A stretch of 64,000 bases of DNA from Yamadazyma tenuis. Taxonomy: Eukaryota > Ascomycota > Pichiomycetes > Serinales > Debaryomycetaceae. Within the stretch, counting starts at the first letter, position 1. Every line of letters begins with the position of its first letter. The DNA is taken from contig NC_089462.1 of NCBI RefSeq assembly GCF_029203305.1, positions 1,488,001 to 1,552,000 of the forward strand, in the 5' to 3' direction. Below the pieces are notes generated by a model. It had not been told where the DNA came from, did no database searches, and worked only from the letters and a program-made list of their open reading frames with translations. Made by a program: the position numbers and the translations under genes. Of this stretch, positions 54,802 to 64,000 are shown in pieces.

Positions 54802-57800
54802 ATGGAGTATTTGCAATATTTTGATTACCATACGCTCCCATTGCTCTACTCGAGCCAACAGGAGCATCAGTCCACCATGGCGCTAGAAGCATCCGCGCCG
54901 GCACCAGAGTTGGCACTGTACTCGTTCTACCAGTGTGCTGACCGTGGTGGCTGGTACCTTCTTGACCCGCAGTACTACGATTTATCGCCATGTGTGGTAC
55001 AAGGATTATTGATGGGAATACTAGGTGTAGGCTCCCTCTTGGCAGGCCTTCACCAAGTATCGGTATTGTACCGTAAGAAAATCACTTCAGCCAATCGGGT
55101 ATCGCCCTTTTTCTATGTGAAACTCGGTCTTGTGCTCATACAGATAATTTTTCAGTTGAATATTAGACTGAACTATCCGAAAAATGACTTGATAGGAACG
55201 GTGTTGAATGTGAATTTGGCATCCACCATAGTTGTACTCGCTATCCACTACCTTGAGAACTTCAAGGTGACCATTCCTAACGCTGTGGTGTTGTTCTACT
55301 GGTTTTTCACGGTGGTGTTGAACTTGTTCAAGATACTTAACTTGTACGTGAGACTGAAGATCCACACCAACTCAGGAGTGTTCACAATTTTGATGGTGGT
55401 CAATGCATTTTTGATCTTGGTCATTGAACTTTTGGTGCCTATCAAGTCTCTTGTGCCACTTAAGGATGCAAAGAGGATCAGTCCATATGATAGAGCCAAC
55501 ATCTTCTCCAAAATCACATTTGTGTGGATGGGCGAATTGATTCAAAGAGGTTATTATAAGTTTTTGACCGAGAAGGACTTGCCCCCTTTACCCAAAGAAC
55601 TCAAAGCCACCACCAACTCCGACATCTTCTATAAGAACTGGTACTGCCAGAACACTCCCAACCCATCCATTCTCATTGCATTGGTCAAGTCGTTTGGTGC
55701 GCACTTTGCAATGGGAAGTGTGTTCAAGTTTACCCAGGATTGTTTGGCATTTGTGCAACCTCAGTTGTTGAGACTCTTGATCCAGTTTGTAAACGATTAC
55801 TCCCAAGCACAGAAAACCGACCAACCATTGCCTTTGACAAAAGGGTTTATGATTGCCGGAGGAATGTTTTTGGTGTCAGTGATCCAGACCTCATTCTTGC
55901 ACCAGTACTTTCAGGTGGTGTTTGATGTGGGTATGAAAATCAAGTCGTCGTTGGTATCGGTCATCTATAACAAGTCGATGGTATTATCGAGCGAGACTAA
56001 ACAGGAATCCAATACCGGTGATATAGTGAACTTAATGTCTGTGGATGTGCAAAGATTACAAGAAACAGTCTCCTACCTTCAAATCGGATGGTCTGGACCC
56101 TTCCAGATCTTTTTATGTCTCTTCTCATTGCACGGATTGGTTGGTAATGCCATGTGGGCCGGTGTGGCCATCATGGTGGTGATGATTCCTTTCAACTCCA
56201 AACTCGCCACTTACCAAAAGGCCTTGCAGAAGACCCAGATGAAACATAAGGATGCTAGATCCAGATTGACTTCGGAGATCTTGAACAATATCAAATCCTT
56301 GAAGTTATACGGGTGGGAAGAAGCTTACTTGGAGAAGTTGAACTATATCAGAAACGAGAAGGAATTGAAGAACTTGCAAAGAATCGGAGTGTTTATGTCA
56401 ATTACGGTGATGATTTGGAACTTTGCTCCAGTGTTGGTCAGTTGTTGTACCTTTGCCTTGTACATCGTAATTGAAAAAGATAAGCCTTTGTCTACTGATA
56501 TTGTGTTCCCAGCGTTGGCATTGTTCAATTTGCTAGGCTTTCCTTTGGCCGTTGTTCCTCAAGTGATTTCAAACGTCACTGAATCTCAGGTGGCTTTGGG
56601 AAGATTGCACAAGTTCTTACACGGATCTGAACTTCAACCTGATGCTATCATCAGATTACCTAAGGTCGAAGAGATTGGTCAAGTGGCGGTTTCTATTGAA
56701 AAGGGGAACTTCTTGTGGAGCAAACCAAAGGACGATAAAAACAATAAAGTGGCATTATCCAACATTAACTTATCTGCTAAAAAGGGTCACTTAGACTGTA
56801 TAGTTGGTAAGGTTGGAAGTGGAAAGTCTTCTATCATTCAAGCTATCTTGGGTGATTTGTACAAGTTGCAAGGTGAGGTTAAGGTTCATGGGAGCATTGC
56901 TTATGTGGCACAAGTCCCATGGATTATGAATGGAAGTATCAAGGAAAATATTTTGTTTGGTCACCGGTATGACCCTGAATTTTACCAGCATGTTCTCAAG
57001 GCTTGTGCCTTGACTGTTGACTTGAAGATTTTGTCCAAGGGTGATGAAACCTTAGTCGGTGAAAAGGGTATTTCATTGTCTGGAGGTCAAAAGGCCAGAG
57101 TTTCTTTGGCCAGAGCTGTTTATGCTAGATCGGACGTCTATTTGATTGACGATGCTTTGTCAGCAGTTGACGAACATGTCGGAAAGCACTTGATTGACCA
57201 TGTTTTAGGACCCAAGGGGTTGTTGAAGTCTAAGTGTAAGATCTTAGCTACCAATAATATTGGTGTGTTGAGCATTGCCGACAACATGCACATGGTTGCT
57301 GACGGTAAGATCGTTGAAAATGGCTCCTACGATGAAATTCAAAGTGCACCAGACTCCAAGTTGTTTCACTTGATTAAGGATTTTGGTAAAGCCAAAGAGC
57401 AACCAAGCGAAGAGGAGTTAAATGAAGAGGCTGAAAAGCAAAAGTCTAAATCTCAAGAGTTGCTTGTGGATGATGAGGTTACTGATATTCAACTTGAATC
57501 TGAAGACGAACTTGACGTCCAGTCGTTAAGTGGAGCCTCTTTGGTTACCTTGGACGAAAGTTTGGAAGACGAATTAGATGCAAAGGAAGAAGATGACGAA
57601 GAACTCGCCAAACGAAAGGAACACTTTGAGCAAGGTAAGGTGAAGTGGGATGTTTATCTCCAATATGCCAAAGCTTGCAACCCTAAAGTTGTTTGTATTT
57701 GGATTGGTGTGATTGTCTTCAATATGTGGTTGAATGTTGCTTCATCTCTTTGGTTAAAGTACTGGTCTGAGGTCAATACTGGTGCTGGTTATAACCCTGA

Positions 57801-59445
57801 TGTACCCTTCTACTTGGGGATTTATCTTTTATTGGGATTCATCAACTCATTGTCGATTTTGGCTCAAAACTGTATTGTGTGGATTTACTGTACTATCAAG
57901 GGTTCTAGTAAGTTACACAACCTAATGGCCATCGCTGTGTTGAGGGCCCCAATGTCCTTCTTTGAAACCACCCCTATTGGAAGGGTTTTGAACAGATTTT
58001 CTAGTGATGTGTACAAGGTGGATGAAGTTTTGTGTAGAGTTTTCGGAATGTTTTTCTCCAACTCGTTCAAAGCTGTTTTCTCCATCATGGTTATCTGCTT
58101 CTCTACATGGCAGTTTATTTTCTTGGTTGGACCTTTAGTCGTGTTCTACGTGATGTATCAACAGTACTATTTAAGATCTTCTAGAGAGTTGAGAAGATTG
58201 GACTCTATTTCGAGATCACCTATCTATGCTAACTTCCAGGAGTCTTTGACTGGCGTCAACACCATCAGAGCTTATAATGAAATTGATAGATTTAGATACA
58301 TCAATGAGTTGAGAATTGACAAGAACATGAGGGCTTACCATCCTTCAGTCAACTCCAACAGATGGTTGGCTGTCAGATTAGAATTTTTTGGTTCCATTAT
58401 CATTCTTGGTGCAGCAGGTTTTGCTATTTTTGCCTTGAAATCAGGTTCCATCAGTGCTGGTTTGGTTGGTTTATCGGTGTCATACTCTTTGCAAATCACC
58501 CAAACCTTAAACTGGATTGTTAGAATGACTGTTGAGGTGGAAACCAATATCGTATCTGTTGAAAGAATTTTGGAGTACTCCAGGTTGGACTCTGAAGCAC
58601 CAGAGGTGATCGAGGAAAAGAAACCTGGGGCAAACTGGCCTCAAAGTGGTCAAATAGAGTTCAATAACTATTCTACCCGATACAGACCAGACTTGGACTT
58701 GGTGTTGAAGAATATTAACTTGTCTATCAAATCTCATGAAAAAGTTGGTATCGTGGGAAGAACGGGTGCTGGAAAGTCATCTTTAACGTTGGCTTTGTTC
58801 AGAATCATCGAAGCTGCTGAAGGTAATATTACCATTGACGAAATCAACACCTCAGTTATTGGGTTGAAAGATTTGAGACAAAGGTTGTCTATTATTCCTC
58901 AAGACTCGCAAGTGTTCGAAGGTTCTATCAGAAGTAACTTGGATCCATTTGCCAAGTTCAGTGATGACGCTGTATGGAGAGCCTTGGAATTATCTCACTT
59001 GAAAGACCATGTTCTCAAAATGTTCGAGGAGTACCGTGAACAACGTGATAGCGAGGAGGAGGTGAAAGATGAAGAAGAAATCATTGACCCCTTAGAAGTG
59101 AAGTTGACTGAGGGTGGTTCGAACTTGTCCGTGGGTCAAAGACAATTGATGTGTTTGGCCAGAGCATTGTTGATTCCTTCACACATTTTGGTGTTGGACG
59201 AAGCCACAGCAGCTGTTGATGTGGAAACCGACAAGGTCTTGCAGCAGACCATCAGAGCTGAGTTCAAAGACAGAACCATCTTGACCATTGCTCATAGAAT
59301 CAACACCATTTTAGACTCTGATAAAATCATTGTGTTAGAAAAGGGGGAGGTTGCTGAGTTTGACAGCCCTGAGAACTTGCTCAAGAAAAAGGATTCCTTG
59401 TTCTACTCCTTGTGCAAGCAAGGAGGGTTTGTCAAGGATGAATAA
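54802..59445 (+). CDS. YCF1: Vacuolar ABCC transporter Ycf1
   Basis: A 1547-residue full-length MRP/ABCC pump that carries glutathione conjugates, including metal-glutathione complexes, into the vacuole. Order: TMD0 and L0 linker (about 1-260), TMD1, NBD1 with Walker A GKVGSGKSS (about 669) and signature SLSGGQKARVSLARAVY, an acidic regulatory linker, TMD2 (with FFETTPIGRVLNRFSSD), and NBD2 with Walker A GRTGAGKSSLTL (about 1319), signature NLSVGQRQLMCLARALL and VLDEATAAVD. Likeness to S. cerevisiae Ycf1 runs end to end. NBD2 has an unusual acidic insert (QRDSEEEVKDEEEIIDPLEV, about 59043-59102) just before LTEGG. The start ATG at 54802 replaces a non-ATG extension. Confidence 0.95.
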   Translation: MEYLQYFDYHTLPLLYSSQQEHQSTMALEASAPAPELALYSFYQCADRGGWYLLDPQYYDLSPCVVQGLLMGILGVGSLLAGLHQVSVLYRKKITSANRVSPFFYVKLGLVLIQIIFQLNIRLNYPKNDLIGTVLNVNLASTIVVLAIHYLENFKVTIPNAVVLFYWFFTVVLNLFKILNLYVRLKIHTNSGVFTILMVVNAFLILVIELLVPIKSLVPLKDAKRISPYDRANIFSKITFVWMGELIQRGYYKFLTEKDLPPLPKELKATTNSDIFYKNWYCQNTPNPSILIALVKSFGAHFAMGSVFKFTQDCLAFVQPQLLRLLIQFVNDYSQAQKTDQPLPLTKGFMIAGGMFLVSVIQTSFLHQYFQVVFDVGMKIKSSLVSVIYNKSMVLSSETKQESNTGDIVNLMSVDVQRLQETVSYLQIGWSGPFQIFLCLFSLHGLVGNAMWAGVAIMVVMIPFNSKLATYQKALQKTQMKHKDARSRLTSEILNNIKSLKLYGWEEAYLEKLNYIRNEKELKNLQRIGVFMSITVMIWNFAPVLVSCCTFALYIVIEKDKPLSTDIVFPALALFNLLGFPLAVVPQVISNVTESQVALGRLHKFLHGSELQPDAIIRLPKVEEIGQVAVSIEKGNFLWSKPKDDKNNKVALSNINLSAKKGHLDCIVGKVGSGKSSIIQAILGDLYKLQGEVKVHGSIAYVAQVPWIMNGSIKENILFGHRYDPEFYQHVLKACALTVDLKILSKGDETLVGEKGISLSGGQKARVSLARAVYARSDVYLIDDALSAVDEHVGKHLIDHVLGPKGLLKSKCKILATNNIGVLSIADNMHMVADGKIVENGSYDEIQSAPDSKLFHLIKDFGKAKEQPSEEELNEEAEKQKSKSQELLVDDEVTDIQLESEDELDVQSLSGASLVTLDESLEDELDAKEEDDEELAKRKEHFEQGKVKWDVYLQYAKACNPKVVCIWIGVIVFNMWLNVASSLWLKYWSEVNTGAGYNPDVPFYLGIYLLLGFINSLSILAQNCIVWIYCTIKGSSKLHNLMAIAVLRAPMSFFETTPIGRVLNRFSSDVYKVDEVLCRVFGMFFSNSFKAVFSIMVICFSTWQFIFLVGPLVVFYVMYQQYYLRSSRELRRLDSISRSPIYANFQESLTGVNTIRAYNEIDRFRYINELRIDKNMRAYHPSVNSNRWLAVRLEFFGSIIILGAAGFAIFALKSGSISAGLVGLSVSYSLQITQTLNWIVRMTVEVETNIVSVERILEYSRLDSEAPEVIEEKKPGANWPQSGQIEFNNYSTRYRPDLDLVLKNINLSIKSHEKVGIVGRTGAGKSSLTLALFRIIEAAEGNITIDEINTSVIGLKDLRQRLSIIPQDSQVFEGSIRSNLDPFAKFSDDAVWRALELSHLKDHVLKMFEEYREQRDSEEEVKDEEEIIDPLEVKLTEGGSNLSVGQRQLMCLARALLIPSHILVLDEATAAVDVETDKVLQQTIRAEFKDRTILTIAHRINTILDSDKIIVLEKGEVAEFDSPENLLKKKDSLFYSLCKQGGFVKDE

Positions 59446-59491
59446 ATTAAGTTGTAATTTTATATTTATTTATACAGTAACAAAGTTATGT

Positions 59492-60748
59492 CTAGTGTTC
59501 ACTTCTTTTCCTCAAGTTGTTCATGGCGTAAAGAGGGTAGAAGTCGTCTCTGGAGCTGACATCACATGGGTTCAATACAGCTATTTTGGAGGAAATCTCA
59601 TTGTGGACAACCTCGAATGGGTCGATGTTGATGAAGGTGAGGATGTTCTCGGAGTCAGAAGCTCCAATTAGTTGATTTTCCGAAATGGTCAAATCTACCA
59701 AAGGATGAGGCACATCCAACACTTTATCTATAGAAAACGTCAAATCTTCATTTATCGTGAAATACAACACGCAGGTGACGTTCTCCAACAATACAAAGAT
59801 CTTTCTCCCAGAGCTGACGATTTTCACAACACAAATTTCTTTGACAGATGTTTCTGTTCTGAACCGTTCTGGAGGATAGTGAGATTCGTTCAAATACGCT
59901 TCCACAAGGCTCCTGAGATTGAATGATGCAAGGGCCTTATTATGGATCCAATCCCACAAGTATATGGAGTCATCGCCTCCTCCGGTGACCAATAATGTTT
60001 TATCAAAGGAAGGGAATATCATAGATGATATGAACTCATCGTGACCAAAAAGCCAATGCTTTACCACAAATGTTTGTGGGTAATGAGAAACCTTTATATG
60101 TTCATCTCTGTCGCTGGTTAAAATGTACTGGCGACCTTCATTCTCGCCTACTAACACATCGGTCAACATGGAGACATGTCCTAAGATGGGTTTTAACAAT
60201 TTTTCATCAATAGGTGGTTCGCAGTCTATTGGGATCTTGTAAACATCACCAAACTTATCTCCCACAACAGCTGTGGTGTTGTTATCAGCCACAGAGATAG
60301 AGCAAGGCCTCTTAGGAAACACTTGTCTCTTGACCAACTTCAAACAGTTGGCACTATTAAAGTCCAACTCGAATATGATGATGGACTTGTCACTGTCGGT
60401 TGTGCCAATCAAATACTTCTCATCACTGGTTAGTTCCAAGCATCTGATATAGTTATATATTGGAGGAGCACCTGGTCCTGGAGTTGGGAACTTAGGGATC
60501 TTGGTCTTCAGGTTAGACTCTGCTCTCTTAGTTTCTGGCTCCTCTGAGCTCAGTTTGATGTCTTCTTGTTTCTGAAGCTGCTCAAACTTGGCTTGATGCT
60601 GTTTGACCAAGTTTTGTTGACTGTCGACGGTATCGAGCCATTCTCCCACGAGTATTCCATCATTTAGAGAGAACACTTGGAGGCTGTTCTTGACAGTCGC
60701 AAACAAATGGGTGCTGGTGGCTTCTATATTTTGGAATGGATGCTTCAT
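59492..60748 (-). CDS. TRM82: tRNA m7G46 methyltransferase non-catalytic subunit Trm82
   Basis: A 418-residue WD40 protein that holds and activates the catalytic Trm8 subunit for m7G46 formation in tRNA. It starts at the ATG at 60748 (MKHPFQNIEAT); upstream frame begins only at TTG. Diagnostic Trm82 residues are VVGDKFGDVYKIPID, GHVSMLTDVLV, ILTSDRDEHIKVSHYPQTFV and HWLFGHDEFISS, then TGGGDDSIYLWDW. A Lys/Glu-rich insert (about 60-110) interrupts the first blades, as in fungal members. Its 5' end is 85 bases downstream of the AVL9 stop on the same strand. Confidence 0.95.
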   Translation of the reverse strand: MKHPFQNIEATSTHLFATVKNSLQVFSLNDGILVGEWLDTVDSQQNLVKQHQAKFEQLQKQEDIKLSSEEPETKRAESNLKTKIPKFPTPGPGAPPIYNYIRCLELTSDEKYLIGTTDSDKSIIIFELDFNSANCLKLVKRQVFPKRPCSISVADNNTTAVVGDKFGDVYKIPIDCEPPIDEKLLKPILGHVSMLTDVLVGENEGRQYILTSDRDEHIKVSHYPQTFVVKHWLFGHDEFISSMIFPSFDKTLLVTGGGDDSIYLWDWIHNKALASFNLRSLVEAYLNESHYPPERFRTETSVKEICVVKIVSSGRKIFVLLENVTCVLYFTINEDLTFSIDKVLDVPHPLVDLTISENQLIGASDSENILTFINIDPFEVVHNEISSKIAVLNPCDVSSRDDFYPLYAMNNLRKRSEH

Positions 60749-60832
60749 TTGCAGAGATGAGATATTTGTTGATGCGAAAAATTGTGCTCGATTTGGAATA
60801 GGTGAAGATTTAGTGGGGTGTCTAGTGTACAA

Positions 60833-62770
60833 TTAGTGGGAGCTCCTTTTGAAAAAATTCCATTTCTCATCCAGAGACGATTTTTTGGGCTTGTGACCCT
60901 GCTCAGGAGCAACCCGAAGCTTTTCTATAAATTTATTGGGCTTGACTTCAGAGTCAGGTTCATCATTTTTTATGAACTTGAAGTTCAAGTTGGAAAAAAA
61001 GTTGGTGAGTGCCAGTGTGTTTGTCGAGTCAACTGACACATGTCGAGGGGTCACGAAGTTGAACACAAACTCATCGCAGGTGAGGTCCCAGATCTCGAAG
61101 TTGTGGGACTTTTTCCACTCATCGACAAATGCCAAGTTAAATGCTGATAAGTCTCCATTGTAGGGATTGTTGTCTTCATTGGCATCTGCGTTGGGGCTGT
61201 TAGTAAAACCAGGAGGATACTGGTTGAACTTATCCAAGTATTGATTGAATCTAACTGTAGATACAAACGAAAGAATGTAGTCTTCAAATTGATACCTGAT
61301 GTAGTCATCACTGCCCACGAAATTCTCGTTCTCTACTACCACTTTATCGTTGGAGCAGTTGTTGATAACATTATTAATGAAACTTTTGTCGAAGGATGAC
61401 AAGACCAAGTCGCTATCCATACCATTGGGGAATGTTAGTTCATAAGTATCCAAATTTATAAGCAAATCGATGCCTAGATCGCGCAGCTGGTTCACGAACA
61501 AGAGATTGGAGCAGCCAATCATAAATGACTTGGTCTCTGGGAAGTTCAATTGGTTGATTTGCTGAAGTGGCAAGTAAGGATTCCAGAATGACCCTTTAGT
61601 ATTGAAGAGTTTCAAAGGAAGACCAAAGAAGTTCAACATAGAATCCCGGTTCTCTGTATTCAATGACACTGGTTGCATAAGCTTCCCGGTGAAGTTTTCT
61701 TGGTAGTCACTTAACTGACACCCCGAGTAAACGAGGTTGTTGATGAGGTTGGGGATCAAACTGATCAAGTTATTTTGGAACTTCGTTAGAAGTTCGAGTT
61801 TGTTATTCGAGTAAATGAGCACCTTCTTCTCCAACAACAATGCCTTGAAGATAGTCAAGAAGTTGGACCGGAGTTGGAGAAGTGACTGCTTGAGGTTTAA
61901 ATTAATGAAGAATTCCTCGTTGTCGTCAAAGTTGATTTCGTGGTTTAAATTGTTAAACAAGTTGTCGAGCACTTCGTAATTCAGAAGGTTCTCCTGCAAG
62001 AAGTAGGATCTGGTTATAATCGACAATTTATCCTTGATTTTGGTGAAGATGGGTTTGTTCCGGTTGATGATCACCAATGCTTTCTGGACAATTGACCGCT
62101 TGATATCCTTGTTTCTCTCAAGTTCCTCCGGGCTTAACTCATTGATATTGATCTGACGCACACAAGCACAACCAAATAGCGTCTGGAGGTTTCGAGGGTC
62201 GTCGTTAAAGTTTATCAAGTCGTTCAAATTGTCGTACGACTTGTTGGTGGAAAAGTCGTATACCAAGTTGAAGTTGGAAAAGGTTTCCTCAAATAAATGA
62301 GACCCGTCTGGGAGAGATTGAAACGGTAAGTTCTTGAAAAGGCTGGCATCCAACTCGGGCACATAGTTGGACTTCCACCATTCAATCTCAGGCCCCCGGA
62401 TGTGGTGGAAGTCGACCAAACAGATGGCAAATATAAAGTCGTTGGAGTTCTTATCGATCCTCAACTTGGGAGGAGAGCTGGAAATGACAGGTAAGTTCTT
62501 TATCTGGATGGACCGACGGCGTGGGGTGTTGGGACTTATTATAGGACTGAGATCCTTGCTGTTACGAGGCCTGTGATCGTCTTCAAAGGATTTTTTGTCG
62601 TTGTTGGTGGTTCTGCTGGTCAATCTGATGGGACGCATTTTGAATTCGTCAGGGGACGAGGACTCGAGGCTTGGTGCGGGTGGTGGTAGAGACGTGCGTC
62701 TCTTAGCAAGACGGATAGGCTTGATGTTGAACTCCTCATCGTGCCACGGATTGTCGTCGTAGGTGTCCAT
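60833..62770 (-). CDS. AVL9: Avl9 family exocytic transport protein (DENN-like)
   Basis: A 645-residue protein of the Avl9 family, with a Ser/Pro/Arg-rich N-terminus (about 1-110) followed by the longin/uDENN-like start FIFAICLVDFHHIRGPEIEW, then LPFQSLPDGSHLFEETFSNF, KALVIINRNKPIFTKIKDKL, LLLEKKVLIYSNNKLELL and LINLDTYELTFPNG. In S. cerevisiae Avl9 acts in late secretory traffic from the Golgi. The C-terminus is basic (KPKKSSLDEKWNFFKRSS). Motif order and length fit Avl9 rather than the shorter Anr2. Confidence 0.9.
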   Translation of the reverse strand: MDTYDDNPWHDEEFNIKPIRLAKRRTSLPPPAPSLESSSPDEFKMRPIRLTSRTTNNDKKSFEDDHRPRNSKDLSPIISPNTPRRRSIQIKNLPVISSSPPKLRIDKNSNDFIFAICLVDFHHIRGPEIEWWKSNYVPELDASLFKNLPFQSLPDGSHLFEETFSNFNLVYDFSTNKSYDNLNDLINFNDDPRNLQTLFGCACVRQININELSPEELERNKDIKRSIVQKALVIINRNKPIFTKIKDKLSIITRSYFLQENLLNYEVLDNLFNNLNHEINFDDNEEFFINLNLKQSLLQLRSNFLTIFKALLLEKKVLIYSNNKLELLTKFQNNLISLIPNLINNLVYSGCQLSDYQENFTGKLMQPVSLNTENRDSMLNFFGLPLKLFNTKGSFWNPYLPLQQINQLNFPETKSFMIGCSNLLFVNQLRDLGIDLLINLDTYELTFPNGMDSDLVLSSFDKSFINNVINNCSNDKVVVENENFVGSDDYIRYQFEDYILSFVSTVRFNQYLDKFNQYPPGFTNSPNADANEDNNPYNGDLSAFNLAFVDEWKKSHNFEIWDLTCDEFVFNFVTPRHVSVDSTNTLALTNFFSNLNFKFIKNDEPDSEVKPNKFIEKLRVAPEQGHKPKKSSLDEKWNFFKRSSH

Positions 62771-62993
62771 TTACAGTTTATGGGGTTGATTTGATTATGG
62801 GGATTTATTTAACTTCGCAGCGCGGGAAAAATATCACAGTTCGCTACTGACTACAAGCTTTCAATTGTGGAGACAGTGCATTTATTGATAAACCCAGACC
62901 AGTTATTAGGTAACTGACCCGGATCTTTCATTGGTATAGTAGCCTAACCCTCAAAAAGTATACTTCGGGTTTTTCCGGCTAACCACTTCTCAT

Positions 62994-63512
62994 ATGCAAC
63001 AAGGTGATAAATTTCCCTCAGGAATCGAATTCCTCTATATCCCCGTGTCAAAGGGCGAGGACGCCCTCGCGTGCTCACGGCCATTGAAGCTCTCGTTTGA
63101 TAAGCTCATTGCCGACGGAAATCTCCTCGTAGTTTCGGTGCCGGCGGCGTTTTCGCCTCTCTGCACTGAACAGCACCTCCCTGAGATTTTAACCAACTTT
63201 GATAAACTCGATGCCCTAGGAATTAAGAACGTCGTGGTGTACTCGGTGAACGACGCATTCACTTTGAACGCGTGGGGGAAACTTCTTGTCAACAAATACA
63301 ACGTTGAAAGAAATGTGTACTTTGCATCTGATCCCAATGGACAGTTCACGGCATCTCACAAATTGGGGTCTGACAAGTCCAAGTTTGGGATGGGTTACCG
63401 GAGTGAACGGTTTGCGATGGTGATCTCCAAGGGCGTGGTGGCGTACTTGAAGAAGGATGACCAGGGAATGGAGAACAGTGGGATTAAGGGAATTATCACT
63501 GCCAAGTTGTGA
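62994..63512 (+). CDS. Type-II (Prx5-like) peroxiredoxin with PTS1, Pmp20/Ahp1 type
   Basis: A 172-residue thiol peroxidase that reduces alkyl hydroperoxides. The active site VPAAFSPLCTEQHLPEIL holds the peroxidatic Cys57; canonical members have PGAFTPTC, so the Gly is replaced by Ala. Other family parts are VVYSVNDAFTLNAWGKLL, FASDPNGQFTASHKLG and YRSERFAMVISKGVV. A second Cys (27) sits near the N-terminus. The protein ends ITAKL, so the last three residues AKL are a PTS1 signal, the same as in the peroxisomal Pmp20 proteins of methylotrophic yeasts. I infer import into peroxisomes, where it would guard against beta-oxidation peroxide. Confidence 0.92.
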   Translation: MQQGDKFPSGIEFLYIPVSKGEDALACSRPLKLSFDKLIADGNLLVVSVPAAFSPLCTEQHLPEILTNFDKLDALGIKNVVVYSVNDAFTLNAWGKLLVNKYNVERNVYFASDPNGQFTASHKLGSDKSKFGMGYRSERFAMVISKGVVAYLKKDDQGMENSGIKGIITAKL

Positions 63513-63630
63513 AATTTCTCATATACCACTGGTTAAAGTCAATAAAACTATACTCAAACCACTGCTTGTATACTCAATATAAACCAAAACTTGCTCTATA
63601 TAAGACCCACGGCAGTACCAGGCCCACTAC

Positions 63631-64000
63631 TTAGAGCTCACCGGAAGCCTCGATAACAATCTTGGCTCTGGTGGCACCAGTGCTGGAACCGTAGGATTCA
63701 ACCTGCTTTACAACGTCGTATCCGTCGACAACTTCTCCGAAAACAACGTGCTTTCCGTCCAACCATGGGCAGGCAACAGTGGTGATGAAGAATTGAGATC
63801 CGTTGGTGTTAGGACCAGCGTTGGCCATGGATAACAAACCAGGCTTTTCGTGCTTCTTGGCAAAGTTTTCATCGGCAAACTTTTCTCCGTAGATGGACTT
63901 ACCTCCGGTACCGTTACCTCTGGTGAAATCACCTCCTTGCAACATGAATTGAGGAATGACTCTGTGGAAAGCAGAGTTGGCGTATCCGAAACCCTTTTCA
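63631..64000 (-). CDS. CPR1: Cyclophilin A (peptidyl-prolyl isomerase), 5' part outside window
   Basis: The C-terminal 122 codons of a cytosolic cyclophilin; the start lies beyond 64000. Active-site residues are present: [20 protein letters not shown] (catalytic Arg, Phe and Gln), [16 protein letters not shown] and [17 protein letters not shown] with the cyclosporin-binding Trp. It ends [10 protein letters not shown]. The protein speeds proline isomerisation and is the usual cyclosporin A target. Strong codon bias (TTG, GGT, TCC) points to high expression. Confidence 0.95.
   Translation of the reverse strand, partial: EKGFGYANSAFHRVIPQFMLQGGDFTRGNGTGGKSIYGEKFADENFAKKHEKPGLLSMANAGPNTNGSQFFITTVACPWLDGKHVVFGEVVDGYDVVKQVESYGSSTGATRAKIVIEASGEL

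Overview
This window is nuclear DNA of a budding yeast, most likely a CTG-clade species (Debaryomycetaceae/Metschnikowiaceae type). Genes are dense, short-spaced and almost intron-free. The one intron I can prove has the yeast signals GTATGT, ACTAAC and TAG. Leu is mostly TTG, in-frame CTG is rare, and several CTG codons fall where relatives carry a small residue, which fits CUG read as serine. Proteins here show Leu at CTG only by the standard-code convention. About 38 protein genes, two tRNA genes and one likely broken gene are called.

Region 1-8.9 kb: the left edge holds a frame-broken membrane-protein gene. It is followed by a PXP2-like peroxisomal protein, the V-ATPase f subunit, an unidentified small protein, Mediator MED10, a Ser-rich secreted protein with 27-bp repeats, SHY1, GET2, a 60-residue ORF and DAM1. 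Region 9-16 kb: URA9, UTP7, STS1, RRP14 (with intron) and VMA5. Region 16-24 kb: tRNA-Cys, an orphan gene built of aromatic repeats, CSN2, SWF1 and an unidentified gene. Region 24-30.7 kb: a MIM2-like gene divergent from TRM1 with start codons 4 bases apart, a 56-residue GPI-type wall protein, CCE1, a SIS2/CAB3-family gene, SEC11 and tRNA-Asn.

Region 30.8-34 kb: the largest gene-free interval (about 3.1 kb), with short direct and inverted repeats; its role is unknown. Region 34-48 kb: OAR1, an unidentified 500-residue protein, GTB1, BUD22, TRM13, TMA19, DAP2-like and SLN1. Region 48-64 kb: a yapsin-like protein whose two catalytic motifs are destroyed, YMD8, SEC1, YCF1 with an acidic insert in its second nucleotide-binding domain, TRM82, AVL9, a PMP20/AHP1-type peroxiredoxin ending in a peroxisomal signal, and a cyclophilin cut by the right edge.

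The genes are mostly housekeeping: ribosome biogenesis (UTP7, RRP14, BUD22), tRNA modification (TRM1, TRM13, TRM82), V-ATPase (VMA5, f), mitochondria (SHY1, URA9, OAR1, CCE1, MIM2) and secretion (SEC1, SEC11, AVL9, GTB1, GET2, SWF1). Several neighbours (SHY1/DAM1, GET2/UTP7, RRP14/VMA5, SEC1/TRM82, TRM1/SWF1) are also close together in Saccharomyces cerevisiae, so this is an old core chromosome arm. I see no clear transposon, CRISPR or horizontally acquired cluster.
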